A DNA stretch of 10,432 nucleotides from CAZAMT01 sp964486145 (GTDB lineage Bacteria > Bacteroidota > Bacteroidia > Bacteroidales > JAAAOM01). The notes below the pieces were generated by a model. The model did not search any database. It was given only the letters and a program-made list of their open reading frames with translations, and had not been told where the DNA came from. The stretch lies in the NCBI GenBank assembly GCA_964486145.1, contig CAZAMT010000134.1:1-10432 (forward strand), written 5' to 3'. This document shows positions 7,370-10,432 of this stretch, piece after piece. Positions within the stretch are counted from its first letter, which is position 1, and every line of letters starts with the position of its first letter. Both the position numbers and the translations under genes were made by a program.

Positions 7370-9340
7370 ATGGAAGAAATAAATAATCTTATTGAAATAT
7401 CAAGGTTTTACGGGAATAATAAGGATTATGTCATTGCAGGCGGTGGCAACACATCTTTTAAAAATGAAAAATTTATCTGGGTTAAGGCAAGCGGAACTTC
7501 CCTGGCAAGAATAGATGAAACCGGGTTTGTTAAGCTTGACAGGAATGAATTGAAGAAACTTTCATCGAATCTTTACAGCAGCGAGCCAATGGAAAGAGAA
7601 TCGCAGGTTAAAAATGACCTGAATGCCTGTGTTGTTGAAAATGATTTGGGTTTGAGGCCATCCGTAGAAACATCTCTTCATGAAATATTTGATTACACCT
7701 ATGTGGTTCATACACACCCATACCTCGTGAATGCTCTGGTATGCAGCAAAAACTCAAAGAAGCAGGTACTTGAGCTGTTTGGAGAAGAGGCATTATATAT
7801 TCCGTATGTGGATCCCGGATTTACATTATTTAAAAAAGTTGAAAAACAACTTCAGGAATACAGGCAGATGTTTCGCACCGATCCTCATATAACCTTTCTT
7901 GAAAACCATGGTGTGTTTGTATCAGCAAATACCATTGAAGAAATCCGGCAAATATACAAGGATATTGAACAAATCATTCAGGCAAAATTACCGGAAAAAC
8001 TTGATATTGAATCGGTACTGACAGGTGAAAAGGCAAAGCAGGTAATGCCTGCACTTCGGATGTTATTGTCAGATGACAATACCCGGATATTGAAAATTCG
8101 AAACAACAGCCTGATTGCTCATTTTTATAAAAACCAGGATATGTTCCGGAGGGTTTCTTTGCCATTTATTCCGGATGCCGTAGTTTATTGTAAATCAAAG
8201 TATATTTATGTTGAAACTACCGGAACAGTATCTGAAATGATAAGCCGGTTTAAGCAACACCTCGAACGATTTGAAAAAGAATATGGTTACAAACCGAAAG
8301 TGGTGTTGATAAAAGATGTTGGACTCATCGCTGTTGAAGACAACAATGCATCTGCTGAAGTTGTTTTGGATGTTTTTGAAGATGCAATGAAAACCAGCTA
8401 CTATGCTGAATTTTTTGGTGGTCAGCGTTTTTTAAACCCGGTACAAATTTCGTTTATTGATACCTGGGAAGTTGAAAATTACCGCCGAAAAGTATCGAAA
8501 GGACTTAAAAACAACGGTTTGGTTGAAAATAAAATAGTTGTGGTTACAGGCGGAGCGCAAGGATTTGGGGCAGGTATTGCCGAACAGCTTTTTACTGGTG
8601 GTGCGAATGTGGTTATTGCAGATATTAATGATGAAATAGGAGAGACCTTTGTTGCTGAGCTGAACCAAAAAAAACAAAAAAACAAGGCCGTTTTTGTGAA
8701 GACGGATGTTGCCAATGCCGAATCGGTGGAGTCAATGATAAGCGAAACAGTGCGTAATTTCGGAGGACTCGATGTATTTATAAGTAATGCTGGCGTTTTG
8801 AGGGCAGGTGGATTGGATGAAATGGATCCGGAAACGTTTGATTTCATGACCAAAATAAATTACCAGGGATATTTCATTTGTGCGAAGTACGCTGCTGAGA
8901 TTCTTAAAATACAGGCTGCGTATAAAGAAAACTATTTTTCCGATATCATTCAGATTAATTCAAAATCCGGGCTGAAAGGAAGCAACAAGAACTTTGCATA
9001 TGCAGGAGGAAAATTCGGTGGAGTGGGGCTGACGCAGTCATTTGCCCTTGAATTGGTGCCTTACCGCGTAAAGGTAAATTCCATTTGTCCGGGAAATTTC
9101 TTTGAGGGTCCGCTGTGGTCCGATCCAAAAACCGGTTTGTTTGTGCAATATCTCAATGCGGGTAAGGTGCCGGGAGCTAAAAACATTGATGATGTAAAAA
9201 AACATTACGAAGCACAGGTTCCGCTTAAGCGTGGCTGCCGCGTGGAAGATGTGATGGCTGCCATTTATTATATTATTCAGCAAAAATATGAAACCGGCCA
9301 GGCAATTCCTGTAACCGGCGGACAGATTATGCTAAAATGA
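7370..9340 (+). CDS. Bifunctional class II aldolase / short-chain dehydrogenase
   Basis: A 656-residue cytosolic fusion. Residues 1-205 are a class II (AraD/FucA/RhaD type) aldolase with G-G-G-N-T-S (24-29), likely catalytic E100, and Zn ligands H114, H116 (V-V-H-T-H-P) and H180 (L-E-N-H-G). Residues about 262-375 resemble the middle region of known aldolase/dehydrogenase fusions (V-V-L-I-K-D-V-G-L) and lack a metal site. Residues 387-656 are a Rossmann dehydrogenase: T-G-G-A-Q-G-F-G (393-400), D418 at the end of beta 2 (favouring NAD), N-A-G (473-475) and catalytic S531, Y544 and K548. The C terminus (V-P-L-K-R-G-C, then V-T-G-G-Q-I-M) strongly resembles sorbitol-6-phosphate dehydrogenase SrlD. 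The architecture matches RhaEW/YuxG proteins, which cleave L-rhamnulose 1-phosphate to DHAP and L-lactaldehyde and then oxidise the aldehyde. No rhamnose genes are adjacent, so the sugar may differ. The ATG at 7370 lies 8 bases after the PHP gene. Confidence 0.9.
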   Translation: MEEINNLIEISRFYGNNKDYVIAGGGNTSFKNEKFIWVKASGTSLARIDETGFVKLDRNELKKLSSNLYSSEPMERESQVKNDLNACVVENDLGLRPSVETSLHEIFDYTYVVHTHPYLVNALVCSKNSKKQVLELFGEEALYIPYVDPGFTLFKKVEKQLQEYRQMFRTDPHITFLENHGVFVSANTIEEIRQIYKDIEQIIQAKLPEKLDIESVLTGEKAKQVMPALRMLLSDDNTRILKIRNNSLIAHFYKNQDMFRRVSLPFIPDAVVYCKSKYIYVETTGTVSEMISRFKQHLERFEKEYGYKPKVVLIKDVGLIAVEDNNASAEVVLDVFEDAMKTSYYAEFFGGQRFLNPVQISFIDTWEVENYRRKVSKGLKNNGLVENKIVVVTGGAQGFGAGIAEQLFTGGANVVIADINDEIGETFVAELNQKKQKNKAVFVKTDVANAESVESMISETVRNFGGLDVFISNAGVLRAGGLDEMDPETFDFMTKINYQGYFICAKYAAEILKIQAAYKENYFSDIIQINSKSGLKGSNKNFAYAGGKFGGVGLTQSFALELVPYRVKVNSICPGNFFEGPLWSDPKTGLFVQYLNAGKVPGAKNIDDVKKHYEAQVPLKRGCRVEDVMAAIYYIIQQKYETGQAIPVTGGQIMLK

Positions 9341-9355
9341 TAACCTCCATACATT

Positions 9356-9613
9356 ATGAAAATAAAAAAACCAACACAAGACGAAATACGTACAGCAGAA
9401 CATTGGGGAACCTGGGAAAAAGAAGCATCTGTTTTTCCGTGGTTTTATGAAGATAAAGAAACATGCTATATTCTTGAAGGTAAAGTGAAAGTTACCGATG
9501 AAACCGGAAACAGCATTGAATTTGAAGAAGGCGACTGGGTTGAGTTTCCAAAAGGCCTGCAGTGCACCTGGCATGTTATCCGGGATGTGAAAAAGAAATA
9601 CAAGTTTGGATAA
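9356..9613 (+). CDS. Small Cupin_3 (DUF861) domain protein
   Basis: An 85-residue single-domain cupin. The pattern F-P-W-F-Y-E-D-K-E-T-C-Y-I-L-E-G (27-42), then G-D-W-V-E-F-P-K-G (59-67) and a final C-T-W-H-V (70-74) with a lysine-rich end is that of the Cupin_3 family, related to the ureidoglycine aminohydrolase C-terminal domain. The length is normal for stand-alone members. The usual cupin 1 histidine pair is absent, and the only histidines are H16 and H73, so a standard three-His metal site is unlikely. It begins 15 bases after the aldolase/dehydrogenase stop and is probably part of the same transcript. Possible roles are sugar or ligand sensing, or isomerase-like chemistry; nothing in the sequence decides between them. 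Confidence 0.82.
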   Translation: MKIKKPTQDEIRTAEHWGTWEKEASVFPWFYEDKETCYILEGKVKVTDETGNSIEFEEGDWVEFPKGLQCTWHVIRDVKKKYKFG

Positions 9614-9656
9614 ATGTGCATTTATGACCATGAACATTCCTTTATCAAAACAAACC

Positions 9657-10382
9657 ATGAAAAAAATAATTATCTCCTGCTTGCTTGTTACCATATCCAT
9701 GGCATTGTTTGCCCAGTCAATGTCGGTGCTCACAGTGCTTGGTCAGGCCAGTATCCGGGTTATCCCCGATGTAACAACCATTAACATTGCCTTGTCATCC
9801 ATTCATCCGGAATATACCATTGCTATTGGTAACCTTGAAAAAAAAGCAACGGACATTAAAGACTTTTTGAAAGATCAGGGAATCAGTGAGGACTATATTG
9901 ATTCGGAAAATTTCCAGGTGGACAAACATTATAATTACGTGAACGGCGAACGCAAATATGTAGGTTTCAACGCTAAATTGTGGATTGATTTGAAATTTCA
10001 AAATGACAATGAAATGGTAAATACGATTATCAATTCCATAAATAAATCAGAAGCTGATGCTGAAATTTCAATAAACTACGAATTGTCACTCGCAAAACAA
10101 GATTCGGTGAACAACCAACTGATAACATCTGCCATTGAAGATGCAAAGAAAAAGGCGGAGCTTATAGCAAAAAATACAGATCAGTATTTGGCAAAAATTC
10201 ACAAAATTAATTACGGGGTGCGTGAAAATATAGTGATTGACAATTCAATGAACAGTCTGATGGTGCAGGAAACCATGAGTGGCGAAGTAAAAAAGAAAAG
10301 CTTTAGCATTTCACCAAAAGAAGTTGTTCAATCAACACACATCATCATATATTGGTTCCTCAAAGAAACAGACCATCTCTGA
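9657..10382 (+). CDS. Exported SIMPL (DUF541) domain protein
   Basis: A 241-residue secreted protein. The N terminus M-K-K followed by a hydrophobic stretch and F-A-Q-S (18-21) is a signal peptide with likely cleavage after A19. The mature part starts with V-L-T-V-L-G-Q-A-S-I-R-V-I-P-D-V-T-T-I-N-I-A-L-S (about 24-47), the hallmark opening of SIMPL/DUF541 proteins (BP26-like periplasmic proteins). It continues with L-K-D-Q-G-I-S-E-D-Y-I-D-S-E-N-F (about 73-88) and A-I-E-D-A-K-K-K-A-E-L-I-A (about 160-172), both typical family segments. The frame is open upstream from a TTG at 9606, but the ATG at 9657 gives the signal peptide and avoids overlap with the cupin gene. It lies 43 bases after the cupin. 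Family members form periplasmic oligomeric assemblies linked to stress, but their function is poorly known. It does not look metabolically tied to the sugar genes and may simply be next in line. Confidence 0.87.
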   Translation: MKKIIISCLLVTISMALFAQSMSVLTVLGQASIRVIPDVTTINIALSSIHPEYTIAIGNLEKKATDIKDFLKDQGISEDYIDSENFQVDKHYNYVNGERKYVGFNAKLWIDLKFQNDNEMVNTIINSINKSEADAEISINYELSLAKQDSVNNQLITSAIEDAKKKAELIAKNTDQYLAKIHKINYGVRENIVIDNSMNSLMVQETMSGEVKKKSFSISPKEVVQSTHIIIYWFLKETDHL

Positions 10383-10400
10383 TTTATTACTGAGGCACAC

Positions 10401-10431
10401 TGCGCTTTCGCATAGCTTCAGCGGAGCAAGC
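10401..10431. repeat. Palindromic REP-like sequence at right edge
   Basis: Just after the SIMPL gene lie a perfect 4-bp hairpin TGCG-CTTT-CGCA (10401-10412) and a GCTT...AAGC stem (10415-10418 with 10428-10431). The 10-mer CGGAGCAAGC (10422-10431) is the exact reverse complement of the left-edge 10-mer at 9-18, and ATAGCTT (10412-10418) also occurs at 6-12. GC content is clearly higher than in the neighbouring coding DNA. The element continues beyond the window. It may be a dispersed intergenic palindromic repeat or a transcription end signal; no T-run is seen. Confidence 0.4.
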
Positions 10432-10432
10432 A

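Noticed and set aside
8479..8853. Minus-strand open frame of 124 codons inside the dehydrogenase domain
   Set aside because: It lies wholly opposite a gene with clear motifs, and its composition (Ser/Thr/Pro-rich) is that of an antisense shadow.
2276..9613. Sulfoquinovose breakdown (sulfoglycolysis) operon
   Set aside because: A sulfatase cleaves sulfate esters, not C-S bonds, and no sulfoquinovosidase, isomerase, sugar kinase or sulfolactaldehyde enzyme signature is present.
9657..9716. Cysteine at residue 8 of the SIMPL protein as a lipoprotein attachment site
   Set aside because: It falls inside the hydrophobic core, too near the N terminus, without a proper L-x-[AG] before it; the F-A-Q-S site fits signal peptidase I better.
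9332..9733. Minus-strand open frame of 133 codons across the cupin and start of the SIMPL gene
   Set aside because: It overlaps two convincing plus-strand genes and their gap, and its product is Phe/Cys-rich with no family pattern.

Overview
The window looks like a chromosomal piece from a Bacteroidota bacterium, probably of the Bacteroidales/Marinilabiliales type. This rests on moderate AT-richness, A-rich leaders without Shine-Dalgarno sequences before most starts, one good match to the Bacteroidota -7 promoter element (TAnnTTTG), and the flavour of the proteins. It is an inference, as no marker gene is present. Coding density is very high; no rRNA, tRNA, CRISPR array, transposase or phage gene was seen, and no gene-free stretch exceeds 300 bases.

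Layout. Two minus-strand genes (28-2091 side) form a short operon: an aldo/keto reductase of the YghZ/L-glyceraldehyde-3-phosphate reductase type, followed after 3 bases by a Gfo/Idh/MocA oxidoreductase of the dihydrodiol dehydrogenase type. A 247-base divergent intergenic region (2029-2275) separates them from a plus-strand run of eight tightly packed genes: NagD-like HAD-IIA phosphatase, exported type I sulfatase, beta-phosphoglucomutase-like HAD phosphatase, a second aldo/keto reductase, a PHP-domain protein with altered metal ligands, a fused class II aldolase/short-chain dehydrogenase, a small Cupin_3 protein, and an exported SIMPL (DUF541) protein. Gaps are 5-15 bases except 65 bases before the second aldo/keto reductase and 43 bases before the SIMPL gene.

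How the genes may work together. Everything except the SIMPL gene fits the breakdown of a sugar or polyol. The sulfatase would remove sulfate in the periplasm. The aldolase domain would cleave a phosphorylated sugar, and the fused dehydrogenase, the two aldo/keto reductases and the Gfo/Idh enzyme would carry out redox steps on aldehydes or sugars. The two HAD proteins could dephosphorylate (or, for the second, isomerise) sugar phosphates. No kinase, isomerase, transporter, SusC/D pair, glycoside hydrolase or regulator lies in the window, so the substrate cannot be named.

The most interesting points are the PHP protein with a degenerate active site next to the aldolase/dehydrogenase fusion, the SrlD-like character of that fusion's dehydrogenase half, the sulfatase placed between two HAD phosphatases, the overlapping palindromes in the divergent region, and short palindromic repeat-like sequences sharing an inverted 10-mer at both edges of the window.
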